A stretch of DNA of 64,000 nucleotides from Thiomicrorhabdus aquaedulcis (GTDB taxonomy: Bacteria > Pseudomonadota > Gammaproteobacteria > Thiomicrospirales > Thiomicrospiraceae). Of the stretch, positions 17,744 to 27,079 are shown piece by piece. The DNA is taken from positions 1 through 64,000 of the forward strand of contig NZ_AP018723.1 in the NCBI RefSeq assembly GCF_004001325.1, in the 5' to 3' direction. A program made the translations under genes and the position numbers. Each line of letters opens with the position of its first letter. The first letter of the stretch is position 1. The notes below the pieces were generated by a model that worked only from the letters and a program-made list of their open reading frames with translations, was not told where the DNA came from and did not search any database.

Positions 17744-17914
17744 TCAGGCATTGGTTACGCTGTTCTTATTTTCTCTTACCCAATTTTCAATAGCCTTTTC
17801 AGAGGCTTGCTGCATAGAGATGTTCTTGGCCACGCATACCATCTTAAATTCCGAATGAAGTTCTTTAGGAATTAATGGCAAGCGTTGCATTTCATTGGAT
17901 TTTTGTTCAGTCAT
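17744..17914 (-). CDS. Small partition-operon protein, putative ribbon-helix-helix
   Basis: 56 residues from ATG 17914, overlapping the ParB stop by eight bases, so translation is coupled. The segment MQRLPLIPKELHSEFKMVCV plus KNISMQQASEKAIENWVREN has the strand-helix-helix plan of small regulators in partition operons (ParG/omega-like role). It could bind the three tandem octamers at 19537-19560 upstream of the operon. Function inferred from size, pattern and position. Confidence 0.6.
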   Translation of the reverse strand: MTEQKSNEMQRLPLIPKELHSEFKMVCVAKNISMQQASEKAIENWVRENKNSVTNA

Positions 17915-19499
17915 GTTGTTTCTCCAGTAGTTCTGCAATCGCCGTGGCGATAACCTTTGCCGCTTCAGCAGAGGGTGCTTCAAATTTCATACTAATGTTT
18001 TTGCCTTTGTAATCTAAAGAACCACGTAATTTGCCGTTGGTGTCGGTAAACTGTAACTTCGGTAACGGTTTCTTTTTAGGGGACGCCTTTTTGTTCAGCA
18101 ACCCATCACAAAGCCTTTCAATGTCCTGTTTGTTTAAGTCGTTGGCCACTATTTTTACAACCAAAGAAGAAAATGCTTCCGATTCCCCGGCTATCTCATA
18201 GGCTCGACTGATTGCGTAACCTGCGTGAATCCCAATAGGAGTTTCCTTTTCGGATAAGTCTTCAAGAAAGGGCATCGGTATGGAACCAATTTTTAAAATC
18301 TTGCTGACCTCGCCTTGGGAGCGTTTCACAATCTCACTGAGTTCCTGGAGGCTCATGTGGTTTTTTTCTAAAAACGTGCGCCAGACCACCGCAGAGTCCA
18401 ATAATGTTTGGCTTTTACGTTCTTCGTTTGCGGCGTAACTGAAGCGGTACATGTCCAAGTCACTTAAATTCTCGCTAAGAACTTCACAGCGAAGGGTTGG
18501 CCATTGAAGCTCCGTCGCCGCTTTAAAGCGAAAGTGTCCATCAATGATTTTGTACCGTTCGCCATTTTTGATAACGATAATCGGTGTAATCTGCCCTTCA
18601 CTGGTGAGTGATAAAGCACGTCGTTCAACGTGTTTTTTGGGATAAAAAGCACGGGCATTGAAGTTATTTGCCTCTAGTTGAGTGAGCGGAATATCCAGAA
18701 TAGTATTTCTGGCCAACTCAGCAACGTCTTTTTGTGTTTCCGTTTCCGCACCGTTAATGAAGCGTTCTGAAGCAATCGCTTTTTCGGACTCAGTAAGCGC
18801 GGGCTTATCCTGCTTTTCTGTCCTCTTAAACGGGGTTAAGCTCACTTTGCCTTTAGACATCTGAAAAAGCTCCTCTGCCATTGCGTTGATTTCTTGCTTT
18901 GCTTTGTTAGCGGAGGAGTCCATTTCGATAACCCCAAGGCCTGCTGCTGCCGCGTAAACATAAGAGGTTCTTGAATGTATGACCGTTTCCAGTAAATCAA
19001 ACTCAGCAATCTCAGCAAGAATTTCTTTAGCTTCTGAAATAAGGGTTACGCCAGGATGGGTTGAACCAAAGGTAATAATGGTTTTGGCCACCAGCTTCTC
19101 GTTGTACATTTTAGCGTCTTCAACCAGCTCTATTACCTTGTCTAAGGTGTTAATGTCGTAAGGAGAGGGGCGAACAGGGGTAATCAAAATATCAGCCACG
19201 AGCAAAGCACTACGAAACTCTTTGGAATCTTGGCCGCCCGTGTCCACCAACACCACTCCATAGCGGCTTTCAAGGTCTTTAAGGGTCTTGTTGAGGTTGC
19301 CAGACTTCTCTACGCAATGAACGCTTTTGCATGTCCCTGACTCGTCACGTTTAGCAGACCATTGAAGGGCTGTTCCTTGCGTTGCGTTTCCATCGACCAG
19401 CAGCACGTCTACGTCTTTATTTACAAACCATGCAGCCAGATTGGTGCAGATTGTACTCTTGCCAGTACCGCCCTTGATGCCGCCAATTAAAATCACCAT
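17907..19499 (-). CDS. ParA-ParB reading as one fused frame
   Basis: Partition ATPase and centromere-binding protein in one frame of about 530 residues. Residues 1-215 are ParA: Walker A KGGTGKST (9-16), VVLVDTGGQDS and VRPSPYDINTLD. From about 215 the sequence is ParB: MSKGKVSLTPFKRTEK looks like a normal ParB N-terminus, then GQITPIIVIKNGERYKIIDG, GHFRFKAA, the helix-turn-helix SLQELSEIVKRSQGEVSKIL and a C-terminal dimerisation segment. If the A-run at 18864-18868 were one base longer, ParA would stop just inside ATG 18860 of ParB, the usual overlap, so the fusion may be a sequencing artefact. Start 19499 chosen over 19511 by spacing to AAGGAG. Confidence 0.88.
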   Translation of the reverse strand: MVILIGGIKGGTGKSTICTNLAAWFVNKDVDVLLVDGNATQGTALQWSAKRDESGTCKSVHCVEKSGNLNKTLKDLESRYGVVLVDTGGQDSKEFRSALLVADILITPVRPSPYDINTLDKVIELVEDAKMYNEKLVAKTIITFGSTHPGVTLISEAKEILAEIAEFDLLETVIHSRTSYVYAAAAGLGVIEMDSSANKAKQEINAMAEELFQMSKGKVSLTPFKRTEKQDKPALTESEKAIASERFINGAETETQKDVAELARNTILDIPLTQLEANNFNARAFYPKKHVERRALSLTSEGQITPIIVIKNGERYKIIDGHFRFKAATELQWPTLRCEVLSENLSDLDMYRFSYAANEERKSQTLLDSAVVWRTFLEKNHMSLQELSEIVKRSQGEVSKILKIGSIPMPFLEDLSEKETPIGIHAGYAISRAYEIAGESEAFSSLVVKIVANDLNKQDIERLCDGLLNKKASPKKKPLPKLQFTDTNGKLRGSLDYKGKNISMKFEAPSAEAAKVIATAIAELLEKQHD

Positions 19500-19536
19500 G
19501 ATAAATACCATCTCCTTTTAGGTTAAATGTATAATA

Positions 19537-19560
19537 ACACAAAAATACAAAAGTACAAAA
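19537..19560. repeat. Three tandem octamers upstream of the partition operon
   Basis: ACACAAAA, ATACAAAA and GTACAAAA follow each other without gaps, overlapping the likely promoter region of the leftward par operon. Short tandem direct repeats of this kind are typical operators or centromere units for ribbon-helix-helix or ParB proteins. Confidence 0.6.
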
Positions 19561-19681
19561 GAAGTTTGTAAAAAATCAGGATAAAAAATAATAATGAAAA
19601 AACTTATTTCTTGGTTTTAATTTCTTAAAATGAAGTGGTTATTTTGTGTGTTCCAGCACCCAGCTTTTAGAGGAGGAGGGT

Positions 19682-19921
19682 TTGAAGAATCAAGAATTTT
19701 TAGAGGGTGTTGTGGCTTTAGAGCAGCTTGTAAAAGATTTAGCTTATAAGCATAAGGTGCCAGAAGAGCTTGTTTTAAGTGTGTTGATGAATAAGATTAC
19801 AGGGGATTCGGCGGGGTTAAAAGAGTGTATAAAGAAAGGGCAAGCTTCAGTTCGTTCTGGGAGAGCGCCTTCTTGGATTAAGCTTGCAGTTGGTGTGTTG
19901 GCTAGAAATAATTTGCAGTAA
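19682..19921 (+). CDS. Hypothetical protein, 79 aa
   Basis: I chose TTG 19682 because GAGGAGG lies just upstream; an in-frame GTG at 19646 has no site. Helical, soluble product (KNQEFLEGVVALEQLVKDLA..., ending RAPSWIKLAVGVLARNNLQ). No family recognised. It is divergent from the par operon and its stop region overlaps the end of the convergent gene at 19902. Confidence 0.5.
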   Translation: MKNQEFLEGVVALEQLVKDLAYKHKVPEELVLSVLMNKITGDSAGLKECIKKGQASVRSGRAPSWIKLAVGVLARNNLQ

Positions 19922-20420
19922 GTGATGTATCAGAATCAGCGTTTTTTAGATTTAGTTGCCTGAATCCTGGTATACCAGGGAACTTGCACCCAAAAAATAT
20001 TTCATGGGAATTTATTATTGAATTAGACAGTGCCATACAGCCGGCAAAAATTTTACATTCTTCTCGTTTTTCTTCCGAAACCGTGAGGGCTATGTGCCAT
20101 AATCCGTAAATGACTTTTAAGTCTTCGGAAAATAATTCGCTAAAGTTAAGGTCGATATTTTTGAGTTCGTCTGGCGACTCTGCTTTATCGCGCTTCTCAT
20201 CCCAATCCTTTATCACCATTTCACTAATTCTTGGCCAAAACCACCATGCATTGCTTCGAGACGTCGCAAAGTTTCGGACGTTCGCAGGCGACAAGCTAAT
20301 GCTGTAACCAAACTCAGCCATTTTATCGTCAAGAACCTTTCCCAACCCTTTCCATGTCAGATTATGTGCGTCACGAATGTATTGAACGGTAGGGTGAATG
20401 GTATCTTTTTGTGTAAACAT
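19902..20420 (-). CDS. Hypothetical protein, 172 aa
   Basis: Unrecognised. Near the N-terminus 'YIRDAHNLTWKGLGKVLDDK' followed by SPANVRNFATSRSNAWW looks like a helix-turn-helix-type DNA-binding segment of the kind found in small plasmid regulators. The start region carries a near-perfect palindrome (ATGGATTATCCAT at the ATG), which could be an autoregulatory operator. Convergent with and overlapping the end of the 79-aa gene by 20 bases. Confidence 0.5.
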   Translation of the reverse strand: MFTQKDTIHPTVQYIRDAHNLTWKGLGKVLDDKMAEFGYSISLSPANVRNFATSRSNAWWFWPRISEMVIKDWDEKRDKAESPDELKNIDLNFSELFSEDLKVIYGLWHIALTVSEEKREECKIFAGCMALSNSIINSHEIFFGCKFPGIPGFRQLNLKNADSDTSLTANYF

Positions 20421-20507
20421 GGATTATCCATTTTTAATAACTATTTATTTAGGATAATTGTAACACTAAGCAATATATAGGGGAAAAAGAAATCCTGAAA
20501 TTCGCCC

Positions 20508-20529
20508 AATTAGGCTAATTAGCCTAATT
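20508..20529. promoter_or_regulatory. 22-bp perfect palindrome
   Basis: AATTAGGCTAA followed by its exact reverse complement TTAGCCTAATT, located between the end of the pil operon and the start of the leftward 172-aa gene. It fits a dimeric regulator's operator; there is no T-run to make it a terminator. Confidence 0.45.
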
Positions 20530-20569
20530 CGTTATTATGTCTTATGTCCGTGGGGCTTTTTTCCCTTCA

Positions 20570-21787
20570 TCAAAACCTGTTCATCATCAACGTCACCTGG
20601 TCAATCGCGGGGGCAACCGAGATAAGCAGTACGGGTATTGATAGCACGGAGAGCAGTATCATGTTAATCATCTCAGACGCGCCTTTGAGTATCTCCATGT
20701 TGTACAAGCTTTTCTTCTCGAACTCTTTTGATAGGTCAGAAACAATGGAGGCGGCCTCCTTTCTGTCCATCATCTCGCCCCTTTTCAGAGTGATGACAAG
20801 CAGTTGATTCATCTCGACCCTGGCCAGCGCATCCGACACTAAGTAACCCTCTTTTTTAACCATGAGATACACTTCTTTTAGCTTCTTCTTGAAAAAAGGT
20901 GAGGATACTTGTTCTTTAATGATTTCCATGACGGTGGATTGTTTATTACCTGAGCCCATTGCCAGCACTAAAATACTTGAAATTTTTGCATATTCTGCAT
21001 TTCGATAAAACACTCCAAAAACAGGGGTTGATAACGACACTAAATCGAAAAAAACGTCTATCGGTTCGGATATTGACCTAAGTAATTTTCGGATAAAGAA
21101 AAACCCAAACAGAAAAACGAAAAACCCGATAATGCTTTGAATGCCATAGTCGGCAATCCAGAACGCGGCGGTTGAAAAAGGCGGAATCTCACTTGGGTCA
21201 GACACCAGGGCATCAATGATTTTTCTTTGCATGGGCGCTAAGAAAATAATGGTCGCAATGGTTGCAATTATCATAAAAACACCGGACACGGCAGGGGCTA
21301 TGTAAATCGTATTAAACCCTTTGCGAATCTTGAGTTGTAACTCGATTTGCTCTATCTCAATAGTGAACGCGGTCATAATATTACCGGTCAGTTCCCCGAC
21401 TGAAATAACGTCGAAATACTTCTTTGGCAAGCCCGCTTCTTTTAAGGCAAGCGCCATAGTCGAGCCGTTTTTCATTGCGGTGTAAGCGTCATACCCAATC
21501 TTGCGGATTTTCTTGCTGTCCATCGAGTAGGAAGATATGTACTCCATCGCTTCAAGCGGCTTTAGACCGGATTTTAATAAAGACAGTATTTCTTTAAACA
21601 GGTCAATCGTCTCATTAGGAGACAGTCTTGTTTTTAATCCGGCACTGGAAAAGTAAATCTTTTTCGCCTCAACAAGCGAGATGCCAATCTTCTTTAAAGA
21701 GGCAGATAAATCTTCCTCGCTTGAACTCTCCATCCTCCCCTCAATGTAGCGGTTAGATGCGTCAAATCCTTCGTATTTATAAATCAT
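20570..21787 (-). CDS. pilR: PilR/GspF-type inner-membrane pilus assembly protein
   Basis: Platform protein of a type IVB pilus. 405 residues with two GspF domains: the first around LSPNETIDLFKEILSLLKSG...GLPKKYFDVISVGELTGN, the second around LSTPVFGVFYRNAEYAKISSI...LARVEMNQLLVITLKRGE, separated and followed by membrane helices (about 165-190, 205-235 and the C-terminus). It is the last gene of the leftward pil operon, separated from the ATPase, secretin and accessory genes by two BspA-like genes with their own terminators, so its expression may depend on read-through. Confidence 0.88.
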   Translation of the reverse strand: MIYKYEGFDASNRYIEGRMESSSEEDLSASLKKIGISLVEAKKIYFSSAGLKTRLSPNETIDLFKEILSLLKSGLKPLEAMEYISSYSMDSKKIRKIGYDAYTAMKNGSTMALALKEAGLPKKYFDVISVGELTGNIMTAFTIEIEQIELQLKIRKGFNTIYIAPAVSGVFMIIATIATIIFLAPMQRKIIDALVSDPSEIPPFSTAAFWIADYGIQSIIGFFVFLFGFFFIRKLLRSISEPIDVFFDLVSLSTPVFGVFYRNAEYAKISSILVLAMGSGNKQSTVMEIIKEQVSSPFFKKKLKEVYLMVKKEGYLVSDALARVEMNQLLVITLKRGEMMDRKEAASIVSDLSKEFEKKSLYNMEILKGASEMINMILLSVLSIPVLLISVAPAIDQVTLMMNRF

Positions 21788-21867
21788 AATGTCTCGTTAA
21801 TAATGTGCGCTGTGTTAAAAATAGCGTCAACGCTGGGGTTTAACAATAGAATTTTGGTTTTTATACT

Positions 21868-21893
21868 GGAAAAGCCCCAGTTAAGGGGCTTGT
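21868..21893 (-). terminator. Hairpin after the second BspA-like gene
   Basis: On the minus strand AAGCCCC pairs with GGGGCTT across a short loop, followed by TTTTCC. The same hairpin and flanks recur at 23936-23959 after the first BspA-like gene. Weak T-tract, so termination may be partial. Confidence 0.6.
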
Positions 21894-21916
21894 TAAAGAC
21901 TTATATCAGTCGATTA

Positions 21917-23902
21917 TTAAGGGCAGGTGTTTGCCCAAACTCCTCCTTTCGGATGTTTTTCTGTCGTAAAGCCAATGTTAGCCCATGCTGCGAAACTAGT
22001 GGGAGCAACTGTTATAGCTGGACACAAGGTGGAGATGTTTTGGTTGAACGCTGTTGTGCCGCTGAACATGAAATTCATTGTTGTCACCAAGCTCGTATTC
22101 CATGAGCCGATAGGCTGGTTGAAGGCTATTGCGTTAATGAACATCGAATTCATTGAAGTCACCAAGCTCGTATTCCATGAGCCGATAGGCTGGTTGAAGG
22201 CTTTTGCGCCGCTGAACATCGAACTCATTGAAGTCACCAAGCTCGTATTCCATGAGTCGATAGGCTGGTTGAAGGCTATTGCGCCGCTGAACATGCCACT
22301 CATTGAAGTCACCTTGCTCGTATTCCATGAGCCGATAGGCTGGTTGAAGGCTGTTGCGTTAAAGAACATGAAGTGCATTGAAGTCACCAAGCTCGTATTC
22401 CATGAGCTGATAGGCTGGTTGAAGGCTTTTGCGTTGCTGAACATCGAACTCATTAAAGTCACCAAGCTCGTATTCCATGAGCCGATAGGCTGGTTGAAGG
22501 CTTTTGCGCCGCTGAACATCGAACTCATTGAAGTCACCAAGCTCGTATTCCATGAGTCGATAGGCTGGTTGAAGGCTATTGCGCCGCTGAACATGCCACT
22601 CATTGAAGTCACCTTGCTCGTATTCCATGAGCCGATAGGCTGGTTGAAGGCTGTTGCGTTAAAGAACATGAAGTGCATTGAAGTCACCAAGCTCGTATTC
22701 CATGAGCCGATAGGCTGGTTGAACGCTGTTGTGCCGCTGAACATCGAACTCATTGAAGTCACCAAGCTCGTATTCCATGAGTCGATAGGCTGGTTGAAGG
22801 CTATTGCGCCGCTGAACATGCCACTCATTGAAGTCACCTTGCTCGTATTCCATGAGCCGATAGGCTGGTTGAAGGCTGTTGCGTTAAAGAACATGAAGTG
22901 CATTGAAGTCACCAAGCTCGTATTCCATGAGCCGATAGGCTGGTTGAACGCTGTTGTGCCGCTGAACATCGAACTCATTGTAGTCACCGCGCTCGTGTCC
23001 CATAAGCCGATAGGCTGGTTGAAGGCTGTTGCACTCAAGAACATGTAGTACATTGAAGTCACCAAGCTCGTATTCCATGAGCCGATAGGCTGGTTGAACG
23101 CTGTTGCGCCGCTGAACATCGAATTCATTGAAGTCACCAAGCTCGTGTCCCAGTGTGAAATATCCGAATTAAACGTAGATTTTCCATTAAACCAAAAGGC
23201 CATGCTCGTTACACCCGATGTACACGCCAGCGCAGGGTCAACTGTGCCGCCGTGACTGGTTAATACGCTTGTACCCGAAATCTTGGTGTATGTCTTTCCA
23301 TCAACTACACCCGTTTCACCCACTGCGGCGGTCTCGCACTTAATCGTGACTCCGTTCGTAGCTAAATAAAACTTAGACACAGTCACTTGAAAAGTCTTAA
23401 CGGTTGAAGCCGTTTCTTTTTTGCCGTCGCTGGCAATGAGTTTTACCGTGTAATCAACGTCTTTAGTTAAACCGTCTAAATCCGCAGACGTGATAACACC
23501 CGTTGTGCCAGGAATGGTCTTAACCACCGTACCTGCGTTATTTAACACCTCGTAGCGATACGAAATGCCGTCACCGTCTGCATCGGTTGAGACCATGGTC
23601 ATAGAGAGCGTTATATTCGCGCTTATGTCAACAGTCCCTATATCGACTGGGTCGGTTGAAAACACTGGCGCAGTGGGTGGGTTATTCAATACATCCGCCG
23701 CCTTATCTTGTACCCATGTTGAGTCCGCGTAATCACCGTCACCATTAGGGTCAAGCATTGAGCGATTTTCATCGGCTAATGCTTTCCAACCCCCTTCTGT
23801 AATAGAATGGTGCTTATAAAGCAAAATGCTTGTTGAAGCCATGACCGCTGTAACAGGGGTTATGGCCAGTAAGATGATTAATAACGCGTTCTTTAGTTTC
23901 AT
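21917..23902 (-). CDS. BspA-like (DUF285) repeat surface protein
   Basis: 661 residues. Signal or leader region ([23 protein letters not shown]), an immunoglobulin/FN3-like domain (about 90-180), then about 16 tandem 25-residue units of the type [17 protein letters not shown].. found in BspA-like surface proteins and Mycoplasma lipoproteins. Units are grouped in longer repeats: the DNA at 22201-22380 is identical to 22501-22680. Such proteins mediate surface or protein binding. Inside a pilus operon it may be a tip adhesin or cargo, the place PilV holds in R64; this is inference. The C-terminus has a Cys pair (STLCP...NTCP). Confidence 0.85.
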   Translation of the reverse strand: MKLKNALLIILLAITPVTAVMASTSILLYKHHSITEGGWKALADENRSMLDPNGDGDYADSTWVQDKAADVLNNPPTAPVFSTDPVDIGTVDISANITLSMTMVSTDADGDGISYRYEVLNNAGTVVKTIPGTTGVITSADLDGLTKDVDYTVKLIASDGKKETASTVKTFQVTVSKFYLATNGVTIKCETAAVGETGVVDGKTYTKISGTSVLTSHGGTVDPALACTSGVTSMAFWFNGKSTFNSDISHWDTSLVTSMNSMFSGATAFNQPIGSWNTSLVTSMYYMFLSATAFNQPIGLWDTSAVTTMSSMFSGTTAFNQPIGSWNTSLVTSMHFMFFNATAFNQPIGSWNTSKVTSMSGMFSGAIAFNQPIDSWNTSLVTSMSSMFSGTTAFNQPIGSWNTSLVTSMHFMFFNATAFNQPIGSWNTSKVTSMSGMFSGAIAFNQPIDSWNTSLVTSMSSMFSGAKAFNQPIGSWNTSLVTLMSSMFSNAKAFNQPISSWNTSLVTSMHFMFFNATAFNQPIGSWNTSKVTSMSGMFSGAIAFNQPIDSWNTSLVTSMSSMFSGAKAFNQPIGSWNTSLVTSMNSMFINAIAFNQPIGSWNTSLVTTMNFMFSGTTAFNQNISTLCPAITVAPTSFAAWANIGFTTEKHPKGGVWANTCP

Positions 23903-23935
23903 GGATACGTCCTTATTGATGATGATTTTTATACT

Positions 23936-23959
23936 GGAAAAGCCCCAGTTAAGGGGCTT
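23936..23959 (-). terminator. Hairpin after the first BspA-like gene
   Basis: AAGCCCC (23940-23946) and GGGGCTT (23953-23959) with the same flanking sequence as the hairpin at 21868; about 50 bases around it are nearly identical between the two copies, as if gene plus terminator had been duplicated together. Confidence 0.6.
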
Positions 23960-23984
23960 GTTAGAGGGCTATATCAGTTGGTTG

Positions 23985-25451
23985 TTAAGGTGCTGGGCAC
24001 GTTCCCCAAACAGGCGTGTTAGGCACGGTTAATTGAGAGCCCGTTTTAAAGTACGAGGGCAGTGATGTAATATTCGTTACGCACCAGCCGGATAAATTTT
24101 GGTTGAAATTAGTCGCGTTGTTGAACATATTATTCATGCTTACCCCAGTAAAGAAACCTAGATTATTCTGGACATTAACTGTATTCCATCCGCCAATATC
24201 CTGATTGAATGCGGTTGCGCCTGAAAACATTGAACCCATCGTTTTAACACTGCTCGTATTCCATCCGCCAATATCCTTGTTGAATACAGGGCTAAATTCA
24301 AACATATAGCTCATATTTTCAACTTTAGACGTATTCCATCCGCCAATATCCTGATTAAAGGTAGAAATATTGCCAACTGTGCTGGAGAACATCCTAGACA
24401 TTTCAATAACATTGCCGGTACTCCAATTGCCGATAGGTTGGTTAAAAGATGGCGCTGAAGCGAACATCTGAGCCATTGAAGTCACCTTGCTCGTATTCCA
24501 TGAACCGATAGGCTTGTTGAAAGCGCTGGCGACATTGAATGTCCCACTCATATTCGTAACCGCCCCGGTATTCCACCAGCCAATATCCTGATTGAAGGCT
24601 TTTGCAGCCCTGAAAGTTTGTTGCAGAGTTTGTACTTTGGATGTGTCCCATCTTGAAATATCTGCGTTAAAAATGCTCGCCACTCTGAATGTTCCCTGAA
24701 GTGACGTCACGCTACTGGTATCCCAGCTTGAAATATCCGAATTAAACGTAGATTTTCCATCAAACCAAAAGGCCATGCTCGTTACACCCGATGTACACGC
24801 CAGCGCAGGGTCAACTGTGCCGCCGTGACTGCTCAATACGCTTGTGCCTGAAATCTTGGTGTATGTCTTTCCATCAACTACACCCGTTTCACCCACGTCT
24901 GCGTTTGTGCATTTAACAGTGATACCGTTTGTGGCCAAGTAGAAAGCGTTATCGTCATAAGTAACGGTTGCAGTAGAGGTAGCTGTTTTATTGCCACTGT
25001 CTGTAGCCGTCAAATTGATACTGTCTAAAACAGTATTTGCATTAACGGCATCAAAACCTGATTGCGTTAAAATGACATTATTCCCGTTGATGGTGTATTG
25101 TCCGTTTGAATTCGTTCCTGCGGTAAAGCCAAAAGTGGGCGTTCCATCTTCTGCATCACTTGCAGTAATTCCGGCAACAACAAAACCAACTGCGGCATCT
25201 GCCTTGTTAAAGGTCGAAATCGCTGTAACAGTAACCGTTGGAGCGGTATTAGCTTCGTCTTTAGCCGCGCTCGTTGGGTCAACGTATGAACCCGTCTCAA
25301 TCAAATTTTGATTTGTATCGGACAAGCTTTTCCACTGCGCTTCGCTAATGGAGTGATGTTTATTAAGTAAGACGCTTTGAGATGCCATGACCGCTGTAAC
25401 AGGGGCTAAGGTCAAAAGAATGGCTAACTTAAATCTTTTGGATAATCGCAT
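23985..25451 (-). CDS. BspA-like (DUF285) repeat surface protein, paralogue
   Basis: 488 residues, paralogue of the next gene: same leader type ([20 protein letters not shown]), a cadherin-like domain (about 70-165) in place of the FN3-like one, then about ten DUF285 units that are more divergent than those of the neighbour ([20 protein letters not shown] and similar). Around 24740-24900 the DNA is nearly identical to 23170-23330, although the domains before it differ, which points to recombination or domain swapping between the copies. Likely surface-exposed via the pilus system. Confidence 0.85.
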   Translation of the reverse strand: MRLSKRFKLAILLTLAPVTAVMASQSVLLNKHHSISEAQWKSLSDTNQNLIETGSYVDPTSAAKDEANTAPTVTVTAISTFNKADAAVGFVVAGITASDAEDGTPTFGFTAGTNSNGQYTINGNNVILTQSGFDAVNANTVLDSINLTATDSGNKTATSTATVTYDDNAFYLATNGITVKCTNADVGETGVVDGKTYTKISGTSVLSSHGGTVDPALACTSGVTSMAFWFDGKSTFNSDISSWDTSSVTSLQGTFRVASIFNADISRWDTSKVQTLQQTFRAAKAFNQDIGWWNTGAVTNMSGTFNVASAFNKPIGSWNTSKVTSMAQMFASAPSFNQPIGNWSTGNVIEMSRMFSSTVGNISTFNQDIGGWNTSKVENMSYMFEFSPVFNKDIGGWNTSSVKTMGSMFSGATAFNQDIGGWNTVNVQNNLGFFTGVSMNNMFNNATNFNQNLSGWCVTNITSLPSYFKTGSQLTVPNTPVWGTCPAP

Positions 25452-25471
25452 TTCTATTCCTTTTTAGTGAG

Positions 25472-27079
25472 TTAAAACATGAACTTTTTATTGATTTTTT
25501 TATGTACAGCTTTTTCCGGGAAACTTGCTTTCATAATGAAAATTGTGTCCGATTTATAGGCTGAGACTGAGTTAGCGCCTATGTCATTCAAAACCGGAAT
25601 CTCACCAAGACCAGGTATGAACTGGCGTTCAATAGAGCCGTCTTTTGACTTAAACCCCGCAAAAATAGAATAATTTTCTTTATTAAGCGTAATGGTCGAA
25701 CTCAATTTGTTTTCAGACTTAAGCGGCTTTTTAATCTCAATAACGTCGCCAAGACTTAAGTTGCGCTTCCAAGTAAAAACTTCTGTGGCGTAAATCTTTG
25801 AATCCGTATAGTCAATGGACATATTGATGGTCTGCTCGTCCAAGCTGATTCTAGGAGTAAAAATGAGAGTTTTACCGACATCCTCTTCAACAAATTCAGG
25901 CTTGTCTTCTGTGTATGTGACGACCGACACGCCATTCAAGGTCGTGTTATTCTCACTAAGATTTCCTGGTATCCAGTACCCAGTCGTTTGTATATCGGAC
26001 ATAAGGGTAGGGACGTCGTTATAAATGTTTAGAAGCGTCGTTGACTCTGAGCTAATCAGCCCATTTTTCTCATACATTTGAAGGCCTGATTTCAACACAT
26101 CCCCATTATTTTCGGTCACGCTGCGTTCAAAGCTCACTGTGTTATTGACTATGCCAGTGGCTTGAGTTCCTGATGAGAGTGAGTAAAGGTTGTCAATTAC
26201 CTTCGAGACAGAGATACCCATCTCCCTAGCTTTTTCATTGCTTATTCTGTAAATGCCCAGTTCAACTGTTGCATAGCCAACACTGGAATTTAAGTAACTC
26301 TCAATCAGCTTACGGCTTTGGCGCAGGGAGTTTGGAGACGCTTTAATGTGCATTGTGCCGGTTGACTCGTCCACAATAATGGTTGGCTTTTTAGGGGTGT
26401 AAGTTTGGTCAACTTTAGTGATGGTTTTATTGTCCATACCTAAGCCCATGCCTAAGTCCGTGGCAGAAGAAGGGGCGGGCGGAAGCGTGTTAGCTTGAAT
26501 ACTGTTCTTAACGAGTATGCTTTCTAGGTATTCTTTTATTTTTTTGTAATGACCTTTTTCCCCACTTTCTAATTTAGAGATGACGCTTTCAAGAATGACA
26601 AAATCACTCACATAAAGAACATTGTCTTTAAAGTAAAAATCCAGGTCAGCTACCTTTTCAAGCAGTTCTAAAAACTTCTTTAAAGGTAGGTTGTTCGCGC
26701 TGAGAGAAAAGGTTTTTTCCAGTGCGTTGGGGTTTTCAAGATTGTAAACAATGCTGATTTCAGGGGATTTCTTTGTGATAAACGACAGGTAATCTTTTGC
26801 GCTAGTCTCTGCATTCGCATCAATGGTTAAGTTTTCAGTGCTGGGGAACCCGGAAAGGTCGTCCCCGTCAATATTGATTTCATATACCTCATATTGCTCA
26901 TTCTTGGTTTTATCAAATTTATTATAGGCATCGCCAATCTCATTAATCATGGCAACGGGTTGAACCACATCTTGACTTACTTTCTCGTGCTCGGCCAAAT
27001 GCGAGCAACCTTGTGTGGATGCGATAAAAATAGGTAAGCAGGCCAAGTAACCCAATCTTTTGAAATTTAAGTTCAACAT
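25472..27079 (-). CDS. pilN: PilN-type outer-membrane secretin lipoprotein
   Basis: Outer-membrane channel of a type IVB pilus. Lipoprotein signal with lipobox ASTQGC (Cys near 25). The middle contains a secretin short domain (NLENPNALEKTFSLSANNLP) and N-domains, and the C-terminal half is the secretin beta-barrel: VELGIYRISNEKAREMGISV, LIFTPRISLDEQTINMSI, SIFAGFKSKDG, GLGEIPVLNDIGANSVSAYK. Length (535) is normal for R64 PilN-like proteins. It is transcribed directly after pilO (adjacent stop/start). Confidence 0.9.
   Translation of the reverse strand: MLNLNFKRLGYLACLPIFIASTQGCSHLAEHEKVSQDVVQPVAMINEIGDAYNKFDKTKNEQYEVYEINIDGDDLSGFPSTENLTIDANAETSAKDYLSFITKKSPEISIVYNLENPNALEKTFSLSANNLPLKKFLELLEKVADLDFYFKDNVLYVSDFVILESVISKLESGEKGHYKKIKEYLESILVKNSIQANTLPPAPSSATDLGMGLGMDNKTITKVDQTYTPKKPTIIVDESTGTMHIKASPNSLRQSRKLIESYLNSSVGYATVELGIYRISNEKAREMGISVSKVIDNLYSLSSGTQATGIVNNTVSFERSVTENNGDVLKSGLQMYEKNGLISSESTTLLNIYNDVPTLMSDIQTTGYWIPGNLSENNTTLNGVSVVTYTEDKPEFVEEDVGKTLIFTPRISLDEQTINMSIDYTDSKIYATEVFTWKRNLSLGDVIEIKKPLKSENKLSSTITLNKENYSIFAGFKSKDGSIERQFIPGLGEIPVLNDIGANSVSAYKSDTIFIMKASFPEKAVHKKINKKFMF

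Noticed and set aside
21927-23048. Long open frame (373 codons) on the plus strand over the repeat region
   Set aside because: It is the mirror of the repeat protein. Its own product is a simple repeat of the same period and it has no ribosome site.
21927-23110. CRISPR-like array of regular repeats
   Set aside because: The 75-bp period is the coding repeat of the DUF285 protein on the minus strand; there are no unique spacers and the repeats translate to [12 protein letters not shown]-type units.
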